Shown: positions 53,099 to 63,632, numbered from the stretch's first letter. The stretch: DNA of 64,000 bases from Thalassomonas sp. M1454 (GCF_007097525.1 NZ_VKDD01000002.1:248001-312000); one strand, 5' to 3'. Notes: generated from the sequence alone by a model not told the origin. Numbers and translations are program-made.

Positions 53099-53566
53099 AG
53101 AAAATTCCTCTCTAAAATGTTGGTGTTGTAATTAAGATTTCTGAATATATTTTATAATAGTTTTACGCGTAATCATTCACGAAAATATTGTCGTTACACT
53201 TATATAACACTTACGTTAATGAATTGTTATGCGACTTTAGTCAGTAATCATCTAGATTTAATTGCGTACATTCTACTCTAAATATGGGGTTAGAAGTCAA
53301 TTGAAAAATGTGACAAATGTAATTTTTTGTGCAAAAACTCTAATTTTTCTTTTTTTAAGGCGTGATTAATTGTAATTCAATTTATACATCTATATAATTC
53401 TCCCGATCTGTTTGTCGGTAAATCATTTATCATAAGCTATAGATAAGCGGAAAATTTAACCTAAATACTTTACTAAAGTAGGGGTATCTTTTTTGTCAAA
53501 TTATCGACAATAATAAGATACATTTAAAAATAATAGTTAGATCAACAACCCTTTAGGCAAGAAAAC
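53099..53566. promoter_or_regulatory. 468-bp divergent control region, gltA / sdhC
   Basis: No coding sequence. Very AT-rich. Small inverted repeats that could be operators: TTATC/GATAA (53427-53446), CCGA/TCGG (53403-53418) and TTGTC/GACAA (53493-53510). In E. coli this gap binds ArcA, CRP and others and the RNA is a target of RyhB; I could not match a CRP or FNR consensus here. Confidence 0.45.
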
Positions 53567-53941
53567 GTGAAAAAACAACGACCTGTAAATCTTGATTTGT
53601 CAACAATCAAGTTACCAGCAGCGGGCAAGGCATCAATATTACACCGTATTAGTGGTGTGATGATGGTTTTCGCTGTAGGTATTCTAATCTGGACCCTTTC
53701 AATATCTCTTTCATCTGCTGAAGGATTCGCTTCAGTTAAAGAATGTTTAGAAGGTGGCTTCTTTAAATTCATCATCTGGGGCATCGTTTCAGCTCTTACT
53801 TATCATATCGTTGGTGGCTTCCGTCACTTAATTATGGATATGGGCCATTTAGAAGAAAAAGGTTCAGGCCAAACAAGTGCTAAATTTGTTATTGCTCTTT
53901 GGATTGTTCTTTCAGTATTAGCAGGAGTTTGGATATGGTAG
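53567..53941 (+). CDS. sdhC: succinate dehydrogenase cytochrome b556 subunit
   Basis: 124 residues with GTG start. Three membrane helices. ILHRISGVMMVF near residues 24-35 is the quinone-site signature, and heme ligand H84 lies in HIVGGFRHLIMD. Anchors SdhAB and binds ubiquinone with SdhD. First gene of the operon; its stop overlaps the sdhD start by 7 nt. Confidence 0.95.
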   Translation: MKKQRPVNLDLSTIKLPAAGKASILHRISGVMMVFAVGILIWTLSISLSSAEGFASVKECLEGGFFKFIIWGIVSALTYHIVGGFRHLIMDMGHLEEKGSGQTSAKFVIALWIVLSVLAGVWIW

Positions 53942-54282
53942 GCAACGTAGCAACTTTAGGCCGCAATGGTATTCACGATTTTATTTTAATTCGTGCAAGT
54001 GCTCTTGTATTGGCAGCATACAGCATATTTATGCTGTGCTTTTTCATCTGTACTCCAACAGTAACTTATGAAATTTGGCAAGGACTTTTCGCTAACCTTG
54101 CAATGAAAATATTTACAATTCTTGCCGTTATTGCAGTGCTTTTCCACGCTTGGATTGGTATTTGGCAAGTATTAACAGACTACGTAAAAAATATTAAAGT
54201 ACGTGGTTTATTACAATTTATCTTTACTATTACGCTATTCGTTTATGTTTTAGCTGTATTGTTAACAGTGTGGGGTGTGTAA
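53935..54282 (+). CDS. sdhD: succinate dehydrogenase membrane anchor subunit
   Basis: 115 residues from the ATG at 53935, inside the end of sdhC; an upstream start at 53899 would lie deeper in sdhC and lacks family similarity. Three helices with RASALVLAAYSIFMLCFF and FHAWIGIWQVLTDYVK. GGAG lies 8 nt before. sdhA starts at the base after its stop. Confidence 0.93.
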   Translation: MVGNVATLGRNGIHDFILIRASALVLAAYSIFMLCFFICTPTVTYEIWQGLFANLAMKIFTILAVIAVLFHAWIGIWQVLTDYVKNIKVRGLLQFIFTITLFVYVLAVLLTVWGV

Positions 54283-56052
54283 GTGAACAACGTTCCTGTT
54301 CGTGAATTTGATGCCGTAGTGATCGGCGCTGGTGGTGCAGGTATGCGCGCCGCTTTAGCAATCACTGAGTCAGGCCAATCTTGTGCCTTGATTTCAAAAG
54401 TTTTTCCTACTCGTTCTCATACGGTATCTGCGCAAGGTGGTATCACTGTTGCTCTAGGTAACGCTCATGAAGATCATTGGGAACAACACATGTACGATAC
54501 GGTTAAAGGTTCTGATTTTATCGGTGACCAAGACGCAATCGAGTACATGTGTAAAACAGGTCCTGAAGCAATCATTGAGTTAGACAGAATGGGTTTACCT
54601 TTCTCTCGTACTGAAGAAGGTAAAATTTACCAACGTCCATTCGGTGGCCAATCTAAAAACTTTGGTGGTGAACAAGCTGCTCGTACAGCTGCTGCCGCTG
54701 ACCGTACTGGTCACGCGCTGCTTCATTGTTTATACCAACAGAACGTTAAAAACAAAACTAACGTATTTTCTGAGTGGTACGCACTAGATTTAGTTAAAAA
54801 TGATGACGGTAACGTTGTTGGTTGTACTGCTGTTTGTATCGAAACTGGTGAAGTAGTTTACTTCAAGTCTCGTGCTACTGTTTTAGCAACTGGTGGTGCA
54901 GGTCGAATTTTCGCTTCTACTACTAATGCTCACATCAACACTGGTGACGGTGTTGGTATGTCACTTCGTGCTGGCGTGCAAATGCAAGACATGGAAATGT
55001 GGCAGTTCCACCCAACAGGTATTGCCGGTGCTGGTGTACTTGTTACAGAAGGTTGTCGTGGTGAAGGTGGTTACCTTCTAAATAAAGACGGCGAACGTTT
55101 CATGGAACGTTATGCACCAAATGCTAAAGATTTAGCAGGTCGTGACGTTGTTGCTCGTTCAATGATGACAGAAATTCGTGAAGGTCGCGGTTGTGACGGT
55201 CCTTGGGGTCCACACATTAAGCTTAAGCTTGACCATCTTGGTAAAGAAACGCTTGAAAAACGTTTACCAGGTGTTTGTGACTTATCAAGAACGTTTGCTC
55301 ATGTTGACCCTGTAGAAGAACCAATTCCAGTTATCCCTACATGTCATTACCAAATGGGTGGTGTACCTTGTAACGTTAACGGTCAAGCTTTATCTGTTGC
55401 CCCTGATGGCACAGAAACTGTTGTTGAAGGTTTATTCGCTGTAGGTGAGATTGCTTGTGTATCTGTACACGGCGCTAACCGCTTAGGTGGTAACTCATTA
55501 CTTGATTTAGTTGTATTTGGCCGCGCAGCAGGTAACTTCTTAGGTACTTACTTAAAAGATACTGAGAGCGGAAAAGATGCTAGTCAATCAGATCTTGATG
55601 CGGCACTTGCTCGTTATAATCGTTGGGAAGCTAGCGATAAGGGTGAAGACCCAACGCAAATCCGTAAAGACTTACAACAATGTATGCAATTAAACTTCTC
55701 GGTATTCCGTGAAGGTGATGCAATGGCGCAAGGCATGAAAGAGTTAACGGAAATCCGTGAACGCTTACAAAATGCTCGCCTAGACGACAAGTCATCTGAA
55801 TTCAACACACAACGTATCGAGTGTTTAGAATTAGATAACTTAATGGAAACAGCTTTCTGTTCTGCAAAAGCGGCTAACTTCCGTACAGAATCGCGTGGTG
55901 CACATGCCCGTCAAGATTTTACTGAACGTGATGATGAAAACTGGTTATGTCACTCAATTTATTCACCTCAAACTGAAGAGATGACTAAACGTGACGTGAA
56001 CATGAAGCCAGTACACCGTGAAGCTTTCCCACCGAAAGCAAGAACATACTAA
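54283..56052 (+). CDS. sdhA: succinate dehydrogenase flavoprotein subunit
   Basis: 589 residues with GTG start directly after sdhD. FAD dinucleotide loop [13 protein letters not shown] (14-26), covalent FAD histidine in [20 protein letters not shown], substrate-site [15 protein letters not shown] and late [13 protein letters not shown]. Oxidises succinate to fumarate at the inner membrane face. Confidence 0.97.
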   Translation: MNNVPVREFDAVVIGAGGAGMRAALAITESGQSCALISKVFPTRSHTVSAQGGITVALGNAHEDHWEQHMYDTVKGSDFIGDQDAIEYMCKTGPEAIIELDRMGLPFSRTEEGKIYQRPFGGQSKNFGGEQAARTAAAADRTGHALLHCLYQQNVKNKTNVFSEWYALDLVKNDDGNVVGCTAVCIETGEVVYFKSRATVLATGGAGRIFASTTNAHINTGDGVGMSLRAGVQMQDMEMWQFHPTGIAGAGVLVTEGCRGEGGYLLNKDGERFMERYAPNAKDLAGRDVVARSMMTEIREGRGCDGPWGPHIKLKLDHLGKETLEKRLPGVCDLSRTFAHVDPVEEPIPVIPTCHYQMGGVPCNVNGQALSVAPDGTETVVEGLFAVGEIACVSVHGANRLGGNSLLDLVVFGRAAGNFLGTYLKDTESGKDASQSDLDAALARYNRWEASDKGEDPTQIRKDLQQCMQLNFSVFREGDAMAQGMKELTEIRERLQNARLDDKSSEFNTQRIECLELDNLMETAFCSAKAANFRTESRGAHARQDFTERDDENWLCHSIYSPQTEEMTKRDVNMKPVHREAFPPKARTY

Positions 56053-56064
56053 GGAGCCGTTGAC

Positions 56065-56775
56065 ATGATTCAGAAGTTTTCAATTTATCGCTACAACCCT
56101 GATGTTGACGCGAAACCTTACATGAAAGAATACTCACTGGAAATTCCAGAAGGTTCTGACATGATGGTATTAGATGCTCTTATCTTATTAAAAGAGCAAG
56201 ATCCTACATTATCTTTCCGTCGCTCATGTCGTGAAGGTGTATGTGGTAGTGATGGTTTAAACATGAATGGTAAAAATGGCTTAGCATGTATTACGCCATT
56301 ATCAGATGTTAAAGCGAAAGTTATCGTTTTACGTCCATTACCTGGTTTACCGGTAGTGCGTGATTTAATTATTGATATGACTCAGTTCTATAATCAATAT
56401 GAAAAAATTAAGCCATACTTAATTAATGATGGTCAAAACCCTCCAGCTCGTGAGCACCTTCAGTCGATTGAAGAGCGTGACAAGCTAGATGGTTTATACG
56501 AGTGTATTTTATGTGCTTGTTGTTCAACTTCTTGTCCTTCGTTCTGGTGGAATCCAGATAAATTTATCGGACCTGCTGGTTTATTACATGCTTATCGTTT
56601 CTTAATCGATAGCCGTGATACTGCAACTGATGAACGTTTAGACGATTTACAAGATGCGTATAGTGTATTCCGTTGTCATGGCATCATGAACTGTGTTGAC
56701 GTATGTCCTAAGGGTCTTAACCCAACTAAGGCCATAGGTTCAATTAAGTCTATGTTGTTACAAAGAGCGGTATAA
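56065..56775 (+). CDS. sdhB: succinate dehydrogenase iron-sulfur subunit
   Basis: 236 residues. The 2Fe-2S ligands are in SCREGVCGSDG and NGLAC; the 4Fe-4S and 3Fe-4S ligands are in CILCACCSTSCPS and CHGIMNCVDVCPKGLNP. AAGGAG precedes the ATG. Transfers electrons from FAD to quinone. A hairpin lies between it and sucA. Confidence 0.97.
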   Translation: MIQKFSIYRYNPDVDAKPYMKEYSLEIPEGSDMMVLDALILLKEQDPTLSFRRSCREGVCGSDGLNMNGKNGLACITPLSDVKAKVIVLRPLPGLPVVRDLIIDMTQFYNQYEKIKPYLINDGQNPPAREHLQSIEERDKLDGLYECILCACCSTSCPSFWWNPDKFIGPAGLLHAYRFLIDSRDTATDERLDDLQDAYSVFRCHGIMNCVDVCPKGLNPTKAIGSIKSMLLQRAV

Positions 56776-56824
56776 CTAATACATTAAATTTTAGTTTTTA
56801 TAGCTAAAATATATAAGGTATATC

Positions 56825-56855
56825 GCCGGGTCTGTGAAAGCAGACCTGGCATTTT
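56825..56855 (+). other. hairpin between sdhB and sucA
   Basis: GCCGGGTCTG (56825-56834) pairs with CAGACCTGGC (56841-56850) with one G-U, loop TGAAAG, followed by ATTTTAGTTTT. It may be a partial terminator that lowers sucAB relative to sdh, or a processing site. Confidence 0.6.
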
Positions 56856-56937
56856 AGTTTTAACTTAAATAGTTTATAACATTTACTATAGCTGCATTAA
56901 ACTATTAGTCTTGTTATGAATGTTTGATTAAACGTCT

Positions 56938-56953
56938 ATTGGTTATAACCAAT
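56938..56953. promoter_or_regulatory. 16-bp palindrome just upstream of sucA
   Basis: ATTGGTTATAACCAAT is perfectly palindromic and ends 15 bp before the sucA ATG. It may be an operator, an RNA hairpin near the ribosome site, or a relict of the ATACCAATT repeat family. Confidence 0.4.
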
Positions 56954-56968
56954 TTATAGGAACAGGAA

Positions 56969-59776
56969 ATGCCTGAAGGTGTAATGAAGGCTTGGTTAGA
57001 GTCTTCCCATTTTAGCGGTAACAACGCTGAATATATTGAAGAGTTATACGAATCTTACCTAGAAAATGCACACTCTGTATCTGATGAGTGGCGTAAAGTG
57101 TTTGATGAATTGCCAAAAGTTGATGGCGTAAATACTGAAACGAACCACAGTGTTGTTCGTGCAGAATTTCGTCAATTAGCTAAAGAGAACGTGAAACACG
57201 TTACCGTTGGCTCTGAATCTGATGCAAAGCAAGTTCGTGTACTACAACTTATTAACTCATACCGTTTTCGCGGTCATCAAAATGCCAATCTAGATCCTCT
57301 AGGTATTTGGCAACGTGAACGTGTTCGCGACCTTGAGTTATCTCATCATGATTTATCTAAGTCTGAGTTTGATAAAGAATTCAATGTTGGTTCTTTAGCC
57401 GTAGGCCAAGAATCAATGAAGTTGGGTGATATCTACACTACGTTAAATAATACGTACTGTGGTTCAATCGGTGCAGAATACATGCACATCACTTCAACTA
57501 CCGAAAAGCGTTGGTTACAACAACGTCTTGAATCTGTGCAATCAAAACCTAAATTCAGTAAAGCAGAAAAAACTGAAATTTTAAAAGGCTTAATTGCAGC
57601 AGACGGTTTAGAAAAATACTTAGGTGCTAAATTCCCTGGTGCAAAACGTTTCTCATTAGAAGGCGGCGATAGCTTAATTCCAATGTTAAAGCAGTTGATC
57701 ACTCGCGCAGGTGAGCATGGCACTAAAGAAGTCGTACTTGGTATGGCTCACCGTGGTCGTTTAAATGTATTAGTTAACGTTATGGGTAAAAACCCAAGCA
57801 AACTTTTTGACGAATTCGCCGGTAAAGTAGATCAAATCGGTTCCGGTGATGTTAAGTATCACCAAGGTTACTCTTCTGATTTCGTAACCCCAGGTGGTAA
57901 TGTTCATATCGCACTAGCGTTTAACCCGTCTCACCTAGAGATAGTTAACCCAGTTGTTATTGGTAGCGTACGTGCTCGTTTAGACCGTCGTGATTGTGAC
58001 AAAGGTGACTTAGTATTACCTATCACTATTCATGGTGACTCAGCTATTGCTGGTCAAGGTGTAGTACAAGAAACCTTCAATATGTCACAAGCTCGTGCAT
58101 ATAAAGTAGGTGGTACTATCCGCATCGTAGTGAACAACCAAGTTGGTTTTACTACTTCCAAACCAGAAGATACACGTTCAACTGAATACTGTACTGACAT
58201 TGCAAAAATGGTACAGGCACCAATTTTACACGTTAATGGTGACGATCCTGAAGCGGTTATCTTAGCAACTCAAGTTGCTCTTGATTACCGTAACAAGTTC
58301 AAGCGTGATGTGGTTATCGATTTAGTTTGTTATCGCCGTCATGGCCATAACGAAGCTGATGAGCCAAACGCAACACAGCCGTTAATGTATCAAAAAATTA
58401 AAACTCATCCGACACCTCGTCAAATGTACGCTGATAAATTAGATGCAGAACGTACAATGACCAGTGCTGAGTCGAAAGAGTTAGTTGCTTATTACCGTAA
58501 GCTGCTTGATGAAGGCCAATGTACTGTTGAACAATGGCGCCCAATGACAGAGCACTCTGTTGACTGGACTCCATACATTGGTCACGACTGGGATGATGAA
58601 TACGATCATAAAATTGACGTTAACAAGTTAAAATCACTTGCCTCTAGCATCAGTGTTTACCCTGAAGATCATAAACTACAATCACGTGTTAAGAAGATAT
58701 ACGATGATCGTAAGAAAATGGCTACGGGTGAAAAATTACTGGACTGGGGGTTTGCTGAAAACTTAGCTTATGCTTCAATCGTTGATTCTGGTGATCGAGT
58801 TCGTATTACTGGTCAAGATGCAGGGCGTGGTACATTCTTCCACCGTCATTCTGTACTTCATAATCAAGACGATGCGTCTACTTACATGCCTTTACAAAAC
58901 ATCAGTAAAGAGCAAGGGCCATTTGAAGTATACGATTCTGTATTATCAGAAGTTGCGGTATTAGCATTTGAATACGGCTATACAACGGCTGAACCAAGTG
59001 GTTTAACTATTTGGGAAGCACAGTTTGGCGATTTCGCTAACGGTGCCCAAGTTGTATTTGACCAATTCTTATCATCTGGTGAGCAAAAGTGGGGCCGTTT
59101 ATGTGGCTTAACTATTTTATTACCACATGGTTATGAAGGTCAGGGGCCTGAGCATTCATCTGCTCGATTAGAGCGATTCTTACAATTATGTGCTGATCAC
59201 AACATGCAAGTATGTGTGCCTTCTACTCCGGCGCAAGTATTTAACATGTTACGTCGCCAAGTGGTACGCCCAATGCGTCGCCCATTAATTGTAATGTCGC
59301 CTAAGTCTTTACTTCGTCATCCTTTAGCCGTTTCTTCGTTAGAAGAATTAGCTGACGGTACTTACCATAATGTTATTGGTGAAATCGACGAGCTAAAAGC
59401 AAAAGATGTAACACGCGTTGTATTGTGTTCTGGTAAAGTTTACTACGAGCTACTTGAACAACGTCGTAAGAACGATCAGAAAAACGTAGCAATTGTTCGA
59501 ATTGAGCAATTATATCCGTTCCCTGAAGCAGAATTAAAAGACGTTATCGCACAATATCCAAACGCGAAAGATTTCGTTTGGTGTCAAGAAGAACCTCAAA
59601 ACCAAGGTGCATGGTACTGTAGCCAACATCATTTCCGCAGTGCAATCCCTGAAGGTTCAACATTGACATATGCTGGTCGTAAAGCGTCAGCAGCACCAGC
59701 ATGTGGCTATATGTCTTTGCATGTTAAAGAACAGCAAGCATTAGTAAATGATGCGTTAACTATTAATAAAGCTTAA
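56969..59776 (+). CDS. sucA: 2-oxoglutarate dehydrogenase E1 component
   Basis: 935 residues, close to the E. coli length. Thiamine diphosphate regions: GMAHRGRLNVL, GDSAIAGQGVVQE, VNNQVGFTT, and HGYEGQGPEHSSARLERFLQ in the second half. Decarboxylates 2-oxoglutarate and passes the succinyl group to lipoyl-E2. AGGAACAGGAA precedes the ATG. sucB is 48 nt downstream. Confidence 0.97.
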   Translation: MPEGVMKAWLESSHFSGNNAEYIEELYESYLENAHSVSDEWRKVFDELPKVDGVNTETNHSVVRAEFRQLAKENVKHVTVGSESDAKQVRVLQLINSYRFRGHQNANLDPLGIWQRERVRDLELSHHDLSKSEFDKEFNVGSLAVGQESMKLGDIYTTLNNTYCGSIGAEYMHITSTTEKRWLQQRLESVQSKPKFSKAEKTEILKGLIAADGLEKYLGAKFPGAKRFSLEGGDSLIPMLKQLITRAGEHGTKEVVLGMAHRGRLNVLVNVMGKNPSKLFDEFAGKVDQIGSGDVKYHQGYSSDFVTPGGNVHIALAFNPSHLEIVNPVVIGSVRARLDRRDCDKGDLVLPITIHGDSAIAGQGVVQETFNMSQARAYKVGGTIRIVVNNQVGFTTSKPEDTRSTEYCTDIAKMVQAPILHVNGDDPEAVILATQVALDYRNKFKRDVVIDLVCYRRHGHNEADEPNATQPLMYQKIKTHPTPRQMYADKLDAERTMTSAESKELVAYYRKLLDEGQCTVEQWRPMTEHSVDWTPYIGHDWDDEYDHKIDVNKLKSLASSISVYPEDHKLQSRVKKIYDDRKKMATGEKLLDWGFAENLAYASIVDSGDRVRITGQDAGRGTFFHRHSVLHNQDDASTYMPLQNISKEQGPFEVYDSVLSEVAVLAFEYGYTTAEPSGLTIWEAQFGDFANGAQVVFDQFLSSGEQKWGRLCGLTILLPHGYEGQGPEHSSARLERFLQLCADHNMQVCVPSTPAQVFNMLRRQVVRPMRRPLIVMSPKSLLRHPLAVSSLEELADGTYHNVIGEIDELKAKDVTRVVLCSGKVYYELLEQRRKNDQKNVAIVRIEQLYPFPEAELKDVIAQYPNAKDFVWCQEEPQNQGAWYCSQHHFRSAIPEGSTLTYAGRKASAAPACGYMSLHVKEQQALVNDALTINKA

Positions 59777-59824
59777 CTGCAAAGCAGTTAAGCAATTTGA
59801 ATTTAAGATTTCTAAGGAATAAAA

Positions 59825-61300
59825 ATGACAACTGAAATTAAGGTTCCAGTTTTACCAGAATCAGTTGCTGACGCAACGGTAGCTACATGGCATGTACAAG
59901 TTGGTGATGCAGTATCACGTGATCAAATCCTAGTTGATATTGAAACTGATAAAGTAGTATTAGAAGTAGTAGCACTTGAAGATGGTGTTATTAGCGAAAT
60001 TAGCCAAGAAGAAGGCGCAACCGTACTTGGTGACCAAGTTATCGGTGTTATCGCTGCCGCAGATGCAAAAGCTGCTCCTGCGAAAGCAGAAACTAAATCA
60101 GCAGCACCAACAGCTGCCGGTTCAGTAATCGATATTAACGTACCTGTTCTTCCAGAATCAGTTGCTGATGCAACAGTTTCTACTTGGCACGTTAGCGAAG
60201 GTGAAGCGGTAACTCGCGACCAAAACCTTGTTGACATCGAAACAGATAAAGTAGTTCTTGAAGTTGTGGCTCAAGAAGATGGCGTAATTGGTAAAATCAT
60301 CCACGCTGAAGGTGACACTGTTTTAGGTAACCAACTTATTGGTCACTTAAACGCTGGCGCAACATCAACAGCTACAGCGGCTCCTGCTGCTGAAGAAACA
60401 GCAGGTGACGATATTGCATCTCCATCTGTTCGTCGTTTATTAACTGAAAACGGTTTAACTACCGCTCAAGTTAAAGGCTCAGGTAAAGGCGGTCGTATTT
60501 CTAAAGAAGACGTTGAAGCACACTTAGCTGCTGCTAAAGCGCCAAAAGCTGCAGCTCCTAAAGCCGCTGCTGCAACTGCTCCTGTTGTTGCACAAGGCGA
60601 GCGTAGCCAAAAACGTGTTCCTATGACACGTCTTCGCAAGACTATTGCAAACCGTTTATTAGAAGCGAAAAACTCTACAGCAATGCTTACTACGTTTAAC
60701 GAAGTAAACATGAAGCCTATTATGGACCTTCGCGCTCAATACAAAGATTTATTCGAGAAAACTCATGACACACGTTTAGGTTTCATGTCTTTCTACGTTA
60801 AAGCAGTTACTGAAGCGCTTAAACGCTACCCAGCAGTTAATGCATCAATTGATGGCGATGATATTGTTTACCACAACTTCTTCGATATCTCTATTGCTGT
60901 ATCAACACCACGTGGTCTTGTTACTCCAGTATTACGTGACGCTGACCAATTAGGTATGGCTGGTATTGAAAACGGTATCCGTGATTTAGCAATTAAAGGC
61001 CGTGACGGCAAGCTAACTATGGACGAGATGCAAGGTGGTAACTTCACTATCACTAACGGTGGTGTATTTGGTTCACTAATTTCAACGCCAATCCTTAACT
61101 TGCCACAAGCGGCAATTTTAGGAATGCACAAAATCCAAGACCGCCCAATGGCGGTAAATGGTAAAGTTGAAATCTTACCTATGATGTACTTAGCATTATC
61201 ATACGATCACCGCTTGATCGACGGTAAAGAGTCAGTAGGCTTCCTAGTAACAATTAAAGAGTTACTAGAAGATCCAGCTCGCCTTCTTTTAGATATTTAG
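59825..61300 (+). CDS. sucB: 2-oxoglutarate dehydrogenase E2 with two lipoyl domains
   Basis: 491 residues, about 85 longer than E. coli SucB. The extra length is a second lipoyl domain: lipoylated lysines K43 and K142, both in [10 protein letters not shown]. Ala/Pro-rich linkers separate them from the E3-binding domain ([20 protein letters not shown], about 198-217) and the catalytic domain ending in [14 protein letters not shown]. Transfers succinyl to CoA. No sucC/sucD or lpd gene follows; the operon ends at a hairpin. Confidence 0.96.
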   Translation: MTTEIKVPVLPESVADATVATWHVQVGDAVSRDQILVDIETDKVVLEVVALEDGVISEISQEEGATVLGDQVIGVIAAADAKAAPAKAETKSAAPTAAGSVIDINVPVLPESVADATVSTWHVSEGEAVTRDQNLVDIETDKVVLEVVAQEDGVIGKIIHAEGDTVLGNQLIGHLNAGATSTATAAPAAEETAGDDIASPSVRRLLTENGLTTAQVKGSGKGGRISKEDVEAHLAAAKAPKAAAPKAAAATAPVVAQGERSQKRVPMTRLRKTIANRLLEAKNSTAMLTTFNEVNMKPIMDLRAQYKDLFEKTHDTRLGFMSFYVKAVTEALKRYPAVNASIDGDDIVYHNFFDISIAVSTPRGLVTPVLRDADQLGMAGIENGIRDLAIKGRDGKLTMDEMQGGNFTITNGGVFGSLISTPILNLPQAAILGMHKIQDRPMAVNGKVEILPMMYLALSYDHRLIDGKESVGFLVTIKELLEDPARLLLDI

Positions 61301-61673
61301 TACTAGATATTTAATTTAGATATTTAATCGTAAAATTAAGAAGCCGCTTTTTAGCGGCTTCTTTGTGTCTGGATTTTGTAAAATCAAAGACCGCGCTCAA
61401 ATGTGAAGTGAAGGGAGCTTCTTAATATAAGCCGTCTTCCCGTCATGTTTTTGGACGGGATCTCCTGTAATAGATAGTGCTTATGTAAAAACAATTTCAC
61501 TAACTTACTGCTTAATTCAATTGCACATTGTTAATACCCAATTGCTACATCATAGAACATCGATCAATATTTTTTGTTTAACCGCTGCTGTAAGTTGCTG
61601 ATATTTATAGGTTTGATTGTTTGGCATAAACTTTGAATAGATTCATTGGTATTATTATTATGTTCAGCAATTT
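61301..61673. other. 373-bp intergenic region, sucB to nasT
   Basis: Holds the sucB terminator hairpin, AAGAAGCCGC (61338-61347) with GCGGCTTCTT (61354-61363), and a second hairpin TCCCGTC/GACGGGA (61438-61460) in a CGTCAT...GGATCTCC repeat-like context. The rest is AT-rich; the nasT promoter is presumably near 61560-61660 but is not clear. Confidence 0.55.
61338..61366 (+). terminator. sucB terminator
   Basis: Perfect 10-bp stem (61338-61347 with 61354-61363), short T run (CTTTG). Ends the sdhCDAB-sucAB unit. Confidence 0.75.
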
Positions 61674-62294
61674 ATGAAATCAAAAAACACTCTTTCACTT
61701 GCAAGTAAACTTAAAGTATTACTTGTTGAAACAGACAGTGATAAAGCACAAATTTTAGAAGGCGTGTTGCAAAGTGCTCGATATGACGTTACGCGAGTGA
61801 TTAATTCTGGTATCCCTTTACTTAAACAAGTAGAGACTACGCAGCCTGATATCATTATTATTGATATGGAGTCACCTGACAGAGATATGCTCGAAAACTT
61901 ACATCGTATATCTCACTCAACGCCAAAGCCTGTTGTTATTTTTTCAGAAGAAGAAGATCAAAATACCATAACACAATTGGTTAAGTCAGGGGTAAGTGCC
62001 TATGTAATTGGCGGGATCGATTACAGCAGGGTTAAATCGATAGTCGATATTGCCGTTGCACGTTTTGCCGAATACCAAGGTTTAAAAGATGAACTCAAAC
62101 TTACCAAGCAAAAGTTAACTTCACAAAAAAGCATAGAAAAGGCGAAATTATGGTTAATGCAAAGTCGCAACCTTTCCGAAAATGATGCTTATCATTTTAT
62201 TCGAAAAACAGCGATGGATAATAGCCAGAAAGTTGAAGATGTCGCTAAAAATATGCTTGCCATGGCCGACATGTTTGCAGGGGAATCTGCTTAA
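61674..62294 (+). CDS. nasT: NasT-type response regulator with ANTAR RNA-binding domain
   Basis: 206 residues. A receiver-like domain (about 12-125) keeps the aspartate D64 (IIIDMESPDRD); a helical linker leads to an ANTAR domain (about 140-195: IEKAKLWLMQSRNLSENDAY, FIRKTAMDNSQKVEDVA). ANTAR proteins prevent termination by binding paired hairpins in leader RNA. In known systems NasS holds NasT inactive until nitrate or nitrite is present. nasS overlaps its stop by 1 nt, and a hairpin-terminator leader follows 1.2 kb downstream as likely target. Confidence 0.9.
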   Translation: MKSKNTLSLASKLKVLLVETDSDKAQILEGVLQSARYDVTRVINSGIPLLKQVETTQPDIIIIDMESPDRDMLENLHRISHSTPKPVVIFSEEEDQNTITQLVKSGVSAYVIGGIDYSRVKSIVDIAVARFAEYQGLKDELKLTKQKLTSQKSIEKAKLWLMQSRNLSENDAYHFIRKTAMDNSQKVEDVAKNMLAMADMFAGESA

Positions 62295-63466
62295 TGGTGG
62301 ATTATCAATTACAAAAAAAGAGCCATAGCTCCATTGAAAAAGTAAAATTAACGTTAGGTTTTATGCCACTTACTGACTGTGCTCCTTTAATTGTCGCCAA
62401 GGAATTAGGTTACTTTGCAAAGTTTGGCCTCAATGTCTCCTTGAGTAAAGAAAACTCATGGGCAAGTATGCGAGATAAACTGGCTACTAACGTATTAGAT
62501 GCAGGACAATTACTTGCTCCAATGCCTTTAGCAGGTGCTTGTGGTTTTGACCCTCATTGCCAGGACTTAGTTGCTCCATTTGTTTTAAGTCGCAATGGTA
62601 ATGCTATTACCTTAAGTCGTAAATTATTTGAAGCCGTTAACCCAACAAGCAGTACAACATCTTCGTTAAATGCTAAAAGTCTTTATCAACAAGTCTCTGA
62701 GCTAAAAAAAGTGGGTAAGAAACTCACCTTTGCAACCGTGTATCCATACAGTTGTCATTACTTACAATTGATCAGTTACTTTAAACAAGGCGGTATTGAT
62801 CCTAACGATATTAATATCGTTATTATATCGCCAGTGAATATGGTGTCTGCATTAAGGCATAATGATATTGATGGTTTTTGTGTTGGCGGACCTTACAACG
62901 CTAAAGCTGTTAGGGAAGGGGTTGGGGTTACAGTTGCTACATCGATGGATATATGGCCTGATCTTCCTGAAAAAGTATTAGCGTTTAAACGCCAATGGTA
63001 TGTACAAAATCCGACAACGGCTTATGCTTTAATTAGTGCATTATCATTAGCCTGCCAGTGGCTAAGTAATATCCCTAATCGTTTTGAAGCCGCAAAATTG
63101 CTGAGCCAAAAGCAATATATCAATACGCCAATTGACGTGATTGCGCCAAGTTTATTAGGCAGTTGTTTAACTATGCAAGGCGAAGCTCCTAGAAGTGTTG
63201 ATTTATATAATCGTTTTACTTCTAGCGAAGATATTTTTGCTAATCAACCCCTAGAATCTGATGTATATCAGTTGCAGGAGTATTTTGCATCGGCCTTTGT
63301 CGAACAGGGAGCTGATGCAAACAAGTTAACGATCATAGAATTAAAAAATATATACAGTGCCAGTATTTACCAACAAGCGATGGACTGGTTGCAACAATAC
63401 GAACAAGCGTGCGATAAAAATGTTGAAATTGACGCACTAAAACAGAACGAGTTTGGGCAAATTTGA
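62294..63466 (+). CDS. nasS: NasS-type nitrate/nitrite sensor (NrtA/CmpA-like, cytoplasmic)
   Basis: 390 residues of the NrtA/CmpA substrate-binding family: LTLGFMPLTDCAPLIVAKEL, then FAKFGLNVSLSKENSWASMRDKL and FCVGGPYNAKAVREGVG. It has no signal peptide, unlike the exported homologue that begins at 63774, so it is the cytoplasmic sensor form. ATG overlaps the nasT stop by 1 nt. Predicted to release NasT when nitrate or nitrite binds. Confidence 0.88.
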   Translation: MVDYQLQKKSHSSIEKVKLTLGFMPLTDCAPLIVAKELGYFAKFGLNVSLSKENSWASMRDKLATNVLDAGQLLAPMPLAGACGFDPHCQDLVAPFVLSRNGNAITLSRKLFEAVNPTSSTTSSLNAKSLYQQVSELKKVGKKLTFATVYPYSCHYLQLISYFKQGGIDPNDINIVIISPVNMVSALRHNDIDGFCVGGPYNAKAVREGVGVTVATSMDIWPDLPEKVLAFKRQWYVQNPTTAYALISALSLACQWLSNIPNRFEAAKLLSQKQYINTPIDVIAPSLLGSCLTMQGEAPRSVDLYNRFTSSEDIFANQPLESDVYQLQEYFASAFVEQGADANKLTIIELKNIYSASIYQQAMDWLQQYEQACDKNVEIDALKQNEFGQI

Positions 63467-63532
63467 TGCAATTAAGATCTTTTTAAATAAGAAGATATCG
63501 TGCAAAGCCCTAGTTTACGGCTTATTAAAGTT

Positions 63533-63548
63533 TGGCACAGTAACTGCA
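63533..63548 (+). promoter_or_regulatory. sigma-54 (RpoN) promoter of the nitrate operon
   Basis: TGGCACAGTAACTGCA: the -24 GG (63534-63535) and -12 GC (63546-63547) are separated by exactly 10 bp, matching the sigma-54 pattern with two departures from the best consensus. RNA would start near 63559. It fits nitrogen control through NtrC; I did not find a certain NtrC site. Confidence 0.65.
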
Positions 63549-63573
63549 TTGTATACTGTAGTTAAGTTAAAAG

Positions 63574-63632
63574 ACTCTTTATTGCTCCAACAGCGGAGGT
63601 AAAGAGTACCGCTAAAAAGTTTATCCTTTTAG
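63574..63632 (+). promoter_or_regulatory. candidate ANTAR target hairpins in nitrate operon leader
   Basis: Hairpin 1: ACTCTTTA (63574-63581) with TAAAGAGT (63600-63607), inner CTCC/GGAG and a hexaloop AACAGC (63589-63594). Hairpin 2: GCTAAAA and TTTTAGC arms (63611-63632) with a 6-nt loop TTTATC. Two adjacent hexaloop hairpins before a terminator is the ANTAR target design. The loops do not fully match the A1/G4 rule I recall, so assignment is tentative. Confidence 0.5.
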
